Notes: generated by a model not told the origin, from the letters alone. A stretch of 6,614 bases of DNA from Dehalococcoidia bacterium (GCA_023228745.1 JALOAP010000173.1:1-6614); one strand, 5' to 3'; positions 1 through 6,120 are shown, numbered from the stretch's first letter. A program made the numbers and translations.

Positions 1-221
1 CCCTCTGTACTCAGGTCCTCGTCCCGGCCCGGCCAGTGGATGCCGAACTCCCCGCCAGAGATTCGCCAGTTGACGCGCTGTTCCGGTGTCGCATGGAGGA
101 GTCGGGGGTACCACGCGAGCGGCACGATGATCGTTCGACCATCGATCAGGTCGACTGACAGGTGGTACTCGTCGATCCGCACATCGCTCACGGCCTGACC
201 GGGGTTAAGAAAAGTGCTCAT
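1..221 (-). CDS. DUF2442 family protein, 3' end cut by window edge
   Basis: The minus strand from the ATG at 221 is open to the window edge (73 codons plus two bases). It reads as a DUF2442 protein: an early DVRIDEYHLSVDLIDGRTI strand-turn-strand, then VPLAWYPRLLHATPEQR, then NWRISGGEFGIHWPGRDEDL. The W-x-I-x-GG-x-x-GIHWP...DEDLS ending is the most diagnostic part of this family. Family members are about 75-90 residues, so only the last few residues are probably missing. A GAGGGGG ribosome-binding site lies about 9 bases before the ATG. DUF2442 genes often sit beside a DUF4160 gene and have been predicted, mainly from context, to be part of toxin-antitoxin-like pairs; their biochemical role is not established. 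Here the upstream neighbour is smc, not DUF4160, and the downstream neighbour is outside the window. The family call is secure; the function is unknown. Confidence 0.88.
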   Translation of the reverse strand, partial: MSTFLNPGQAVSDVRIDEYHLSVDLIDGRTIIVPLAWYPRLLHATPEQRVNWRISGGEFGIHWPGRDEDLSTE

Positions 222-318
222 TGCGAGCTTCCCCCTCGCAGCACTGCGGGAGAGTATACGTGCACGGTGCGGCGGCCCCACCCGGCCACTCGGAAGTCGG
301 AACTCGGAACTCCGCCCC
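222..318. other. Intergenic spacer between smc and the DUF2442 gene
   Basis: This 97-base gap follows the smc stop codon. Read on the minus strand it holds three things. First, a heptamer tandem repeat lies at 290-310. Second, an imperfect 6-bp GC hairpin pairs 272-277 with 284-289 around a 6-base loop, including one G-T pair; it has no T-tract and so is at best a weak terminator. Third, a TATACT-like -10 box lies at about 253-259 with no acceptable -35 box at the usual distance. Whether the DUF2442 gene is read from its own promoter or by read-through from smc cannot be decided from the sequence. Confidence 0.4.
290..310. repeat. Three tandem copies of a TCGGAAS heptamer
   Basis: TCGGAAG, TCGGAAC and TCGGAAC follow one another without spacing, just beyond the smc stop codon, and a partial TCCG follows. 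The array is short and could be chance in G+C-rich DNA. Heptamer arrays between genes do occur in some bacterial genomes, so the pattern is worth recording. Confidence 0.5.
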
Positions 319-3300
319 CTACTCCTCCGGCACGTCCGACAGCTTGAGCGACAGCACCTTCGACACGCCGTCCTTGCCCATCGAAACGCCGTAGATCGCG
401 TCCGCGACCTCCACCGTTCGCCGGTTGTGCGTCACCATCAGGAACTGCGTGCGCTCCGCGAGTTGCTTCAGTGCCGAGGTGAAGCGGCCGACGTTCGCCT
501 CGTCGAGCGCGGCGTCCACTTCGTCGAGCACGCAGAACGGCGCGGGGTTCGCTGTCAGCAGCGCGAACAGCAGCGCCACCGCGGTGAGCGAGCGCTCGCC
601 ACCGGAAAGCAGGCTGAGCGTGCGTACGCGCTTGCCGGGCGGCTGCGCCTCCATCTCGATGCCCGCTTCGGCGATGTTCTCCGGGTTGGTCAGGATGAGT
701 TGTGCGCTTCCCCCGCCGAAGAAAGCGGTGAAGTACTCTCCGAAGGCGGAGTTGACCTTCTCGAAGGTCGCCCCGAAGCGGGTCCGGATCTCCTCATTGA
801 GTTGTCCGATCGCCTCGCGCAGTTGCTCCTCCGCCTCGGTGAGGTCACGCATCTGCGTCGTCAGGAACTCGTACCGTTCCTTGCTCTCGCGATAATCCTC
901 GGGCGCTTCGGCATTGATCGGCCCCAGGCGGCGGATCTTCCGCCGGATCTCCTCAATGCGCGCCTTCGTGTCGTCGACATCGATCAGCGCGCCACCCTGG
1001 ATTGTCGGTGCTGGCGTGTCTTCGAACAGCGAGTCCATAGTCATCGCATCGTCGAGCGAAACGATTTTCCCGGAGCGGTCGGGAGCGAGTCCCTCGCGCT
1101 CCATCTCTACCCGCAGGCTCTCGATGTGGTCCGTTGCCCGCGCGACCTCGGCCTCCAGGTCGAGCCGCTGGCGGTCGATCCGCAACAGTTCACTCTGCGC
1201 GTTGTTGAACTCCTCCTGCACCGACCGCTCGTGCGTTTCGAGCCGGTGCAGTTCGTCCCGGTCCGGCGCCGCGTCGTCGGCGTAGCGCGCCTGTTCCAGC
1301 CGGATCGCCTCGAGCTCCCTGGCGTGCTTCCCCAGCCGCTCGTCGATGACGCTGGCCTCGAGTTCCAGGTTCCGCGCCTGGAGCTTCTTCGCTGCAATCT
1401 GGCTCTGAATCCGCTCGATCGCCTTTTCGTGCTGCTCGCGCATCGCTTGAAGCGCCTTGCGCTCCCCCTCAACCGAAGCCAGCCGCGCGCTCGCATCGGA
1501 AACAGCTTTCAGTGCGGTGTCTCGCTTCGCGGTTGCGTCGGCGAGTTCCTGTTCGAGCCCCGCGAGCTGCTGCGTCCGTTCGGCGCTGCGCTGTGCAGCT
1601 TCGCGAGCAGCTTCGCTCGCCTGCGCGATGAGCTGCTCCTTCGCCGCGCGCTCGCGGTCGATGTTCGCCATCCGCGAGTCCACACCATCAACTTCCCGGC
1701 GCAGCTTGTGGAGCCGGTCCCGCTCACGCTCGAGCTGGTAACGTGCGCGCTCCACGTCGCGCCGCAGGCCCTCATAGGCCTGGTCGGCTTCCTTCGCCTG
1801 TCCCGCGAGCCGGTCGATCGCCTCGCGGGCACGTTCGAGCTGCTGCTGGCTCACCGCCACACGCCCGCGCAGCTCTTCGATCCGCTCGGGCAGTTCGTCG
1901 AGCTCCCGCTGCCGGCTAAAGACGCCTTCCTCGCTCCCGGACGTGCCGCCCGTGATGACGCCCGACTGGTCCACGACCGTCCCGTCGAGGGTTACGACCG
2001 CGCCCAGCGAGCGTCGCAGCATGCGCTGCGCGGCCTGCAGGTCCTCGACCACGATGACGCGGCCAAGAAGCGTATCGATGAGCGGCTGGAAGCGCTTGTC
2101 ACATTTCACGAGCTTCGCCGCCACGCCGACGACGCCGCGCTCCTTCTGCAGGTTCAGCGGGTAGTTGTGGCGCGACGCCTCGATCGTCACGAACTGGGCG
2201 CGGCCTTCCCGCCGCTGGTTCAGCAGCTCGATCGCCTTGAACGCCGCCGTGTCGCTTTCGACCACGACTGCGTGCAGACGATGTTCGAGGGCCGCGTTGA
2301 TGGCGGTCTCCATTCCGGGTTGCACGCGGATCTGCCGCGCGAGCAGCCCGAGGATGCCGGGCACCTCCGGCGGTTCACCGAGGCTGCCGGGCTCGATCCC
2401 TTCGATGAGCGCCTGCCCCATGATGAGCGCTGCGCGCGTGCCCGCGGCGACGCCGTCATGCTCCGCCTGCACGCGCTTCAGCGCTTCCAGGCGCCCCTCC
2501 AGGTGGTCGAGCTCACGCAGGTCCTGGTTGCCATCTGCTTCGTAGGCCCGCACCTCGTCCTGGACGCGTCCAAGCCGGGCGCGGGCGTCCTCTGCGTCGC
2601 GCATCGAGTGGTCAAGGTCGAGCTCGAGCGTGCGTACCTGTTCGCGTAGCTCAGCGAACCGCGCGCCGAAGGCCTTCAGCTCGGCGATGAGCTGGACACG
2701 CCGTGCCTCCGCCTGCTGCGTTTCCTGGTCGAGCTGCACAAGGCGGCCACGGGCGGCTTCAGCATCGCGCTCTGAGTGCTTGGAGCGCCGCGTATCGGCC
2801 TCCGCGCCGTCTTTCAGCTCCTGCACGTGGCTGCGAACTGCGGCATATTCGCGCTCAGCGAGTTCCAGTGCTTCGCGGCACTGCTGCACCATCGTCTTCG
2901 CTTGCTCCGCGTCTTCGGCGATCTCAAGCGCGCGGCGCCCTTCGTCCACATCTGCACTGGAAAGGCTGATCTTTTCGCCCTCCAGCGCCTCGATCTCCAG
3001 CCGAACCTCTTCCCGCCGTCCGGAGACCATCGCGTGGCGCTCCCGGTCGAGCGCGATCGCCTGTTCGGCGAGCGACATGCGCTGTTCGATGTCCGTGAAG
3101 CTGGCGTCACGCCGGGTAATCGCCTCGCGGCGCTTCCGGATCTCCTCGCTCAGCGCGCGCAGTTGCTCGCGGTATTGCTCGACACGCTCGCTCGCACTGG
3201 CCACTTCCGCGGTGCGCTGGTCGAGCCCCGCCCGCGCGCGTACGAGGTGGTTGTGTGCCTCGCTCCAGCGGTGGCCGTAGTAGGTGCGCAACAGCTCTGC

Positions 3301-3966
3301 CAGCTCGCCCGAAAGCCGCTGGTGTTCGGCCGCGCGGTCTGCCTGGCGGCTGAGCTGGGCCAGCCGCGGCTCAATCTCCGTAATCACGAGGCCTACGCGT
3401 TCCAGGTTGTCGCGTGTTGCCGTGAGGCGGTCCTGCGCTTCCTTGATCTTGATCCGGAAGCGTTTCACATCCGCGGCCTCATCGAGGAAGTAGCGCCGCT
3501 CATCCGGCGTCATGGACAGCACCTCGTCGACGAGGCCCTGGCCCATGATCGTGTAGCTGTTCTGCCCCACGTCGCCCTTCATCAACAGGTCGACGACGTC
3601 GCGCAGGCGCACGCGTGAGCCGTTCAGCAGGTACTCGGTGTCCCCGTTCCGGTAGACGCGCCGCCCGACTTCGACCTCGGCGAAGTCGACCGGAAGCCAC
3701 TTATCGCTGTTGTCGAGCGTCAGGATCACTTCGGCCATGCCGACGGCCGCCCGGTCTTTCGTGCCGGAGAAGATGACGTCTTCCTGCTTCTTGGCGCGCA
3801 ACAGGCGGGCACTCTGTTCGCCCAGTACCCAGCGGATGGCGTCGGAGACGTTGCTCTTGCCCGAGCCGTTGGGGCCGACGACCGCGGTCACGCCGCTGCC
3901 GTATTCGAACACGGTGCGGTTCGCGAAGGACTTGAAGCCCTGGATCGATAGTTTCTTCAGGTACAT
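319..3966 (-). CDS. smc: Chromosome segregation/condensation ATPase SMC
   Basis: This is the structural maintenance of chromosomes protein. It dimerises through a hinge, binds ATP between two head domains and, with ScpA and ScpB, organises the nucleoid. The 1215-residue protein is normal length for bacterial SMC. The N-terminal head has the typical MYLKKLSIQGFKSF opening and a Walker A motif GPNGSGKSN at about residues 31-39. A Q-loop-type GQGLVDEVLS lies near residue 144. A long coiled coil rich in E, R, A and L follows. The hinge spans about 530-680, from EVPGILGLLARQI to the glycine-rich GVITGGTSG, and a second coiled coil comes after it. The C-terminal head has the ABC signature LLSGGERS near 1122 and Walker B plus D-loop VLDEVDAALDEANVG near 1150. 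I chose the ATG at 3966 over upstream in-frame starts because it gives the conserved N-terminus and lies 4 bases after the rnc stop with a GAGGG site 8 bases away. The motif usually written EEAAG(I/V) reads DEAADV here. No scpA or scpB lies in the window. Confidence 0.98.
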   Translation of the reverse strand: MYLKKLSIQGFKSFANRTVFEYGSGVTAVVGPNGSGKSNVSDAIRWVLGEQSARLLRAKKQEDVIFSGTKDRAAVGMAEVILTLDNSDKWLPVDFAEVEVGRRVYRNGDTEYLLNGSRVRLRDVVDLLMKGDVGQNSYTIMGQGLVDEVLSMTPDERRYFLDEAADVKRFRIKIKEAQDRLTATRDNLERVGLVITEIEPRLAQLSRQADRAAEHQRLSGELAELLRTYYGHRWSEAHNHLVRARAGLDQRTAEVASASERVEQYREQLRALSEEIRKRREAITRRDASFTDIEQRMSLAEQAIALDRERHAMVSGRREEVRLEIEALEGEKISLSSADVDEGRRALEIAEDAEQAKTMVQQCREALELAEREYAAVRSHVQELKDGAEADTRRSKHSERDAEAARGRLVQLDQETQQAEARRVQLIAELKAFGARFAELREQVRTLELDLDHSMRDAEDARARLGRVQDEVRAYEADGNQDLRELDHLEGRLEALKRVQAEHDGVAAGTRAALIMGQALIEGIEPGSLGEPPEVPGILGLLARQIRVQPGMETAINAALEHRLHAVVVESDTAAFKAIELLNQRREGRAQFVTIEASRHNYPLNLQKERGVVGVAAKLVKCDKRFQPLIDTLLGRVIVVEDLQAAQRMLRRSLGAVVTLDGTVVDQSGVITGGTSGSEEGVFSRQRELDELPERIEELRGRVAVSQQQLERAREAIDRLAGQAKEADQAYEGLRRDVERARYQLERERDRLHKLRREVDGVDSRMANIDRERAAKEQLIAQASEAAREAAQRSAERTQQLAGLEQELADATAKRDTALKAVSDASARLASVEGERKALQAMREQHEKAIERIQSQIAAKKLQARNLELEASVIDERLGKHARELEAIRLEQARYADDAAPDRDELHRLETHERSVQEEFNNAQSELLRIDRQRLDLEAEVARATDHIESLRVEMEREGLAPDRSGKIVSLDDAMTMDSLFEDTPAPTIQGGALIDVDDTKARIEEIRRKIRRLGPINAEAPEDYRESKERYEFLTTQMRDLTEAEEQLREAIGQLNEEIRTRFGATFEKVNSAFGEYFTAFFGGGSAQLILTNPENIAEAGIEMEAQPPGKRVRTLSLLSGGERSLTAVALLFALLTANPAPFCVLDEVDAALDEANVGRFTSALKQLAERTQFLMVTHNRRTVEVADAIYGVSMGKDGVSKVLSLKLSDVPEE

Positions 3967-3970
3967 CGCG

Positions 3971-4684
3971 TTAGCCCTCGTCCTCAGCATGCAGGCGAGC
4001 GACGGCCTCGCGGGCGGCGGATTGTTGTGCCGCGCGCTTGCTCGCTCCCTCGCCCCGTCCGAGGGGTACGCCACCGGCCCGGACCTCCACCACAAAGCGG
4101 CGCACCGGACCACCCAGGTCTTCCTCTACCGTCACATAATCCGGTGGTTCATGCCAGCGCGCCTGGACAAGATGCTGAAGGCTCGATTTCGCATCAATCG
4201 GCGCGCCTTCTCGCAGGATCTGCTGAAGCTCCGGCTTGAGCGTGCGAAGGATGAGCGACTGTGCGGTGCGGTAGCCATGTGCGCAGAACACCGCGCCCAC
4301 CACCGCTTCGTAGAGCCCCGCCAGGTTCCGGTCACGCGTGCGACCGCCCGCGGCCTCCTCGCCGCGCCCGAGGATCATCGCCTCGCCGAGGTCGAGCCGC
4401 TGGGCAACACCCGCCAGGGCGCTCCGCTGCACCACCTCAGCGCGCATGCGCGTGAGTTCGCCCTCGCCTGCCTCCGGGTACTTCCGGAAGAGTTCGTTCG
4501 CCATCACCATGCCGAGCACGGCGTCGCCCAGGAACTCCAGGCGTTCATTTGAGGTGGCCTGCGCGTCGGACTCGTTCAAATACGAGGCGTGCGTGAGGGC
4601 CTCGCGGAGGAGGTCAGCCGGCAACGGCTTGACGCCAAGCCGTTCGTAGAGTGCGTCGTAGGTCTCTGGCGTGGCCAGCGGCAC
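3971..4684 (-). CDS. rnc: Ribonuclease III
   Basis: This is a double-strand-specific endoribonuclease for rRNA precursors and structured RNAs; it acts in the cytoplasm as a homodimer. The 237-residue protein has the RNase III signature NERLEFLGDAVL at about residues 46-57, which supplies Glu47, Glu50 and Asp54. A second acidic site, GEGELTRMRAEVVQ, follows near 74, and the helix NLAGLYEAVVGAVF lies at 120-133. A C-terminal double-stranded RNA-binding domain at about 164-234 has KSSLQHLVQ and GRGEGASKRAAQQSAA. In the NLAGLYEA helix, the position that carries a metal-coordinating Asp in E. coli RNase III (Asp114, in D-x-x-E) is Gly123, while Glu126 is kept. The GTG at 4684 is preferred: AGGGGGTGA stands just before it, and the longer ORF from a TTG at 4777 would start inside a promoter -35 box and has no conserved extension. 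The stop lies 4 bases before smc, so the two form an operon. Confidence 0.96.
   Translation of the reverse strand: MPLATPETYDALYERLGVKPLPADLLREALTHASYLNESDAQATSNERLEFLGDAVLGMVMANELFRKYPEAGEGELTRMRAEVVQRSALAGVAQRLDLGEAMILGRGEEAAGGRTRDRNLAGLYEAVVGAVFCAHGYRTAQSLILRTLKPELQQILREGAPIDAKSSLQHLVQARWHEPPDYVTVEEDLGGPVRRFVVEVRAGGVPLGRGEGASKRAAQQSAAREAVARLHAEDEG
3975..3979 (-). promoter_or_regulatory. Ribosome-binding site for smc
   Basis: GAGGG sits inside the last codons of rnc, 8 bases before the smc ATG at 3966. It fixes the smc start and rejects the 49-residue upstream extension, which would overlap rnc and has no SMC-like sequence. Translation of smc is probably coupled to termination on rnc. Confidence 0.7.
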
Positions 4685-4685
4685 G

Positions 4686-4694
4686 TCACCCCCT
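4686..4694 (-). promoter_or_regulatory. Ribosome-binding site for rnc
   Basis: AGGGGGTGA matches the ideal AGGAGGTGA at eight of nine bases and ends one base before the GTG at 4684. The spacing is on the short side, but no other start in the region has a comparable site. Confidence 0.6.
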
Positions 4695-4700
4695 GCCAAT

Positions 4701-4726
4701 GGCGAGCCGCCCCGGCCCGTGGACCG
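4701..4726 (-). other. Two small hairpins in the rnc leader
   Basis: If transcription starts near 4741, the leader is about 57 bases. It can fold a 5-bp stem at 4713-4726 (CGGTC / GGCCG with loop CACG, one G-U pair) and a 4-bp stem at 4701-4711 (GGCG / CGCC with a 3-base loop). rnc leaders in E. coli and Streptomyces carry structures that RNase III itself cuts to limit its own synthesis. These stems are much shorter than the usual target, so autoregulation is only a possibility. Confidence 0.25.
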
Positions 4727-4747
4727 AGGAAATGCTAAAGTTGCATG

Positions 4748-4777
4748 ATCATATGGGCGGCGTTTCGACCGCGTCAA
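4748..4777 (-). promoter_or_regulatory. Sigma-70-type promoter for rnc-smc
   Basis: Reading the minus strand, TTGACG at 4777-4772 is followed after 18 bases by TATGAT at 4753-4748. Each box matches the sigma-70 consensus at five of six positions. Transcription would begin near 4741, about 57 bases before the rnc GTG. The same TTG is the start codon of the longest rnc reading frame, so this promoter argues against that start. Confidence 0.7.
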
Positions 4778-4791
4778 GGATAGAGTAAGAT
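4763..4791 (+). promoter_or_regulatory. Weak candidate promoter for the zinc-finger cassette
   Basis: TAAGAT at 4786-4791 matches the -10 consensus at four of six bases and lies 17 bases after TTTCGA at 4763-4768, a poor -35 box. It overlaps the opposite-facing rnc promoter. A start near 4798 would leave a leader of only about 16 bases, and no clear ribosome-binding site precedes the ATG at 4814. The cassette may therefore use an unusual or regulated promoter. Confidence 0.25.
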
Positions 4792-4813
4792 CAACCTTGG
4801 GCCACGGTTGACT

Positions 4814-5191
4814 ATGACAAGTGCGAAAAATTCATGCTCGGTCTGCGAAGAAGAACTCACCCCGCAGACGGAAGCCTTCTGTAATAACTGCGGCCAGCCC
4901 TACCACCTCAATCACCGGCAGGACGCGCCCGGGAAAGACTGTGGTCAGGTCTGGATCAACGAAGAGCATCTCTCGCTCGAATTCGCCTGTGATCGCTGCC
5001 TTCATCCGGACCAGTACGAGGGCGGACTTGATGATGTGCTCGACCTCGCCGAAGCTGCCGCTGCTACAGGCGTGAGCGAAGCAAGCCTGGCCGCGGCCGC
5101 CGATGGCGGCGAACTCCCTCACCGCAAGACGGGCAGCGGTGTGTATCTGTTCCAGCGCCGGGATCTCCCCGCGCAGCAAGGGCGGCGATGA
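4814..5191 (+). CDS. C4HC3 zinc-finger (PHD/RING-like) plus helix-turn-helix protein
   Basis: This 125-residue protein has no symbol I recognise. Residues 8-62 carry eight possible zinc ligands in C4HC3 order: C8-x2-C11-x11-C23-x2-C26-x4-H31-x11-C43-x15-C59-x2-C62. The piece CNNCGQPYHLNH resembles the C-x2-CGxPYHxxC core of prokaryotic RING-finger families, with His34 where a Cys is usual. Residues about 72-118 look like an excisionase/MerR-type winged helix-turn-helix (HTH_17 style): LAEAAAATGVSEASL, then GELPHRKTGSGVYLFQRRDL. The likely role is a DNA-binding regulator with a binuclear zinc domain for protein contact; this is inferred. The ATG at 4814 is used; an in-frame TTG at 4808 would add two residues, and neither has a clear ribosome-binding site. 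The gene is divergent from rnc, and its stop overlaps the next gene by ATGA. Confidence 0.85.
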   Translation: MTSAKNSCSVCEEELTPQTEAFCNNCGQPYHLNHRQDAPGKDCGQVWINEEHLSLEFACDRCLHPDQYEGGLDDVLDLAEAAAATGVSEASLAAAADGGELPHRKTGSGVYLFQRRDLPAQQGRR

Positions 5192-5418
5192 ATGGGAAGT
5201 GCGTCGAATGTCATGAATCCTTCGGCGAACGCAGCGTGCTCGTCTGTGCCGACTGTGGTGGTGTCTTCCACTTCCCCGATGCGCGCATCAGGGAGCCTGG
5301 CGTCCCCTGCGGCACCCACGAAATCGGCTTCCGCGACCTCCTCGGCCGCGACGTTGTACCACTCTGTATGAGGTGCGCAGTGGCGTTTCGCCTCCGCTAC
5401 GGGATTCCCGCTCGATGA
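5188..5418 (+). CDS. Small C4HC3 zinc-finger (PHD/RING-like) protein
   Basis: This 76-residue protein is almost entirely a zinc domain: C5-x2-C8-x11-C20-x2-C23-x4-H28-x12-C41-x18-C60-x2-C63, with His44 as a further possible ligand. The order and the first four gaps are identical to those of the gene before it, and CADCGGVFH parallels CNNCGQPYH there, so the two domains probably share descent even though the rest has diverged. It lacks the helix-turn-helix. Its ATG overlaps the previous stop (5188-5191) and its own stop overlaps the next start (5415-5418), so translation is probably coupled. Eight ligands would suit two zinc ions. Protein-protein contact is the usual job of such domains; ubiquitin-ligase-like activity is not supported, because no ubiquitin-like, E1 or E2 gene is in the window. 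Confidence 0.85.
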   Translation: MNGKCVECHESFGERSVLVCADCGGVFHFPDARIREPGVPCGTHEIGFRDLLGRDVVPLCMRCAVAFRLRYGIPAR

Positions 5419-5780
5419 GCGCCGCCCGCCGCCGCCAACGGCGACAGCGCAGCAGGGAAAGCGTGACGACCAGGATCGTCGAGCAGGCCCCGGCGCAGCC
5501 CGCCCCTGAATCCCACGTGGTGCCCATGCCCGAGTGGCGCTGGCGCACCTTCCCCGTGTTCTTTGCGCTCGCCGTTGGGCTCTTCCTGGGCACATGGGGC
5601 GGTGTGGCGGCCGGCATTGTCGCCTCAGGCGAGGACGGCAATTCGCTGCCGATGAACCTGCTCTTCATCTTCTCCGCCGTAATCATGGGCCTCGCCCTCT
5701 CCCGCTTCATGACCCGCTGGATGATTAGCCGCCAGTGGGTGAAGCCGAAGGCGCGCCCCAAGGCCGCCCGCCGCCGCTAA
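5415..5780 (+). CDS. Small two-segment membrane protein with basic tails
   Basis: From the ATG at 5415 the product is 121 residues. The N-terminus is strongly basic (MSAARRRQRRQRSR) and is followed by a Pro/Ala-rich linker. A hydrophobic segment spans about 46-70 (FPVFFALAVGLFLGTW onward). After a short loop, SGEDGNSLP, a second segment spans about 79-103 (MNLLFIFSAVIMGLALSRF onward). A basic C-terminal tail (KPKARPKAARRR) ends the protein. By the positive-inside rule both tails should be cytoplasmic, with a short external loop. No family is recognised. An in-frame start at 5373 would lengthen it, but the 5415 ATG overlaps the previous stop as ATGA, matching the junction upstream. The context suggests a membrane partner of the two zinc-domain proteins; that is inference. 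Confidence 0.82.
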   Translation: MSAARRRQRRQRSRESVTTRIVEQAPAQPAPESHVVPMPEWRWRTFPVFFALAVGLFLGTWGGVAAGIVASGEDGNSLPMNLLFIFSAVIMGLALSRFMTRWMISRQWVKPKARPKAARRR

Positions 5781-5866
5781 CGCTCCCCTCACGTGCTCGG
5801 CGATGCGGTGCAGAAAAAGCTGCTTGTCGCTCACACTTGATATTGCTGTACACGAGAAAACGGAGC

Positions 5867-6120
5867 GGGGCAGAGGCGAAATGGATTGACGGTCCCTGGG
5901 AGCTTGTCGTAGTCCTTGCTGCAGCCCCACCCCCGTCCGCTTCGAGGACGATCACTGTGAGGCCGCTGTCCCCGGCTTCAGACGGCGTACAGGTGCTCTC
6001 CCCGTCGGCCTGCGGAGACGGCGGGGAATGGACGTTTCAGCTGCAACGCCGCTCGGCGGAAACAAAATGGGCCGGCAGCCCCGCCTATTTGGAGCTCGCG
6101 AGCGGCGATCGGATCAGCCC
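5867..6120 (+). pseudogene. Upstream, out-of-frame part of a beta-rich protein
   Basis: One plus frame reads well here: AKWIDGPWELVVVLAAAPPP, then RTITVRPLSPASDGVQV, then GEWTFQLQRR and AGSPAYLELASGDRISP. Alternating hydrophobic strands and the 'DGPWEL' and 'TITV' wording resemble the Ig-like extracellular domains of anti-sigma-type proteins (DUF4179-like). After about 6118 this frame loses protein character and stops at 6214. The continuation lies in the frame of the gene below, which reads poorly upstream of its own ATG. Inserting one C in the CCC run at 6118-6120 would give ...GDRISPAKIHHEASVTT... without a break. No ATG exists in this frame from the previous gene onward, so the 5' part is also missing or shifted. 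A remnant of a larger gene is the best reading; a sequencing error at the C run is the main alternative for the frameshift. Confidence 0.5.

Noticed and set aside
214..2649. An 811-codon open frame on the plus strand, antisense to smc
   Set aside because: It lies wholly opposite conserved SMC hinge and head coding sequence, is rich in Arg, Leu, His and Val, and shows no domain; long antisense frames are expected opposite G+C-rich coiled-coil genes.
2776..3618. A 280-codon plus-strand frame antisense to the smc N-terminal half
   Set aside because: Same reason: a shadow of smc codon bias with no recognisable motif.
3710..4552. A 280-codon plus-strand frame spanning the rnc-smc junction
   Set aside because: It is antisense to conserved motifs of both RNase III and SMC and has no start context or domain of its own.
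4814..5418. A bacterial ubiquitin-like conjugation system
   Set aside because: The zinc domains are RING/PHD-like in ligand order, but there is no ubiquitin-like protein, E1, E2 or JAB protease gene in the window.
5119..5595. Minus-strand frame opposite the zinc-domain cassette
   Set aside because: The plus-strand genes have conserved cysteine patterns, membrane segments and ATGA overlaps; the minus frame is low-complexity Arg/Ala/Gly sequence.
5810..5823. GCAG-AAAAAG-CTGC hairpin after the membrane-protein gene
   Set aside because: A 4-bp stem with no T-tract is too weak to call a terminator.
5735..5860. Extension of the beta-rich remnant frame back into the membrane-protein gene
   Set aside because: The residues upstream of about AEAKWIDGPW do not look like protein, and the ATG at 5735 lies inside another gene.
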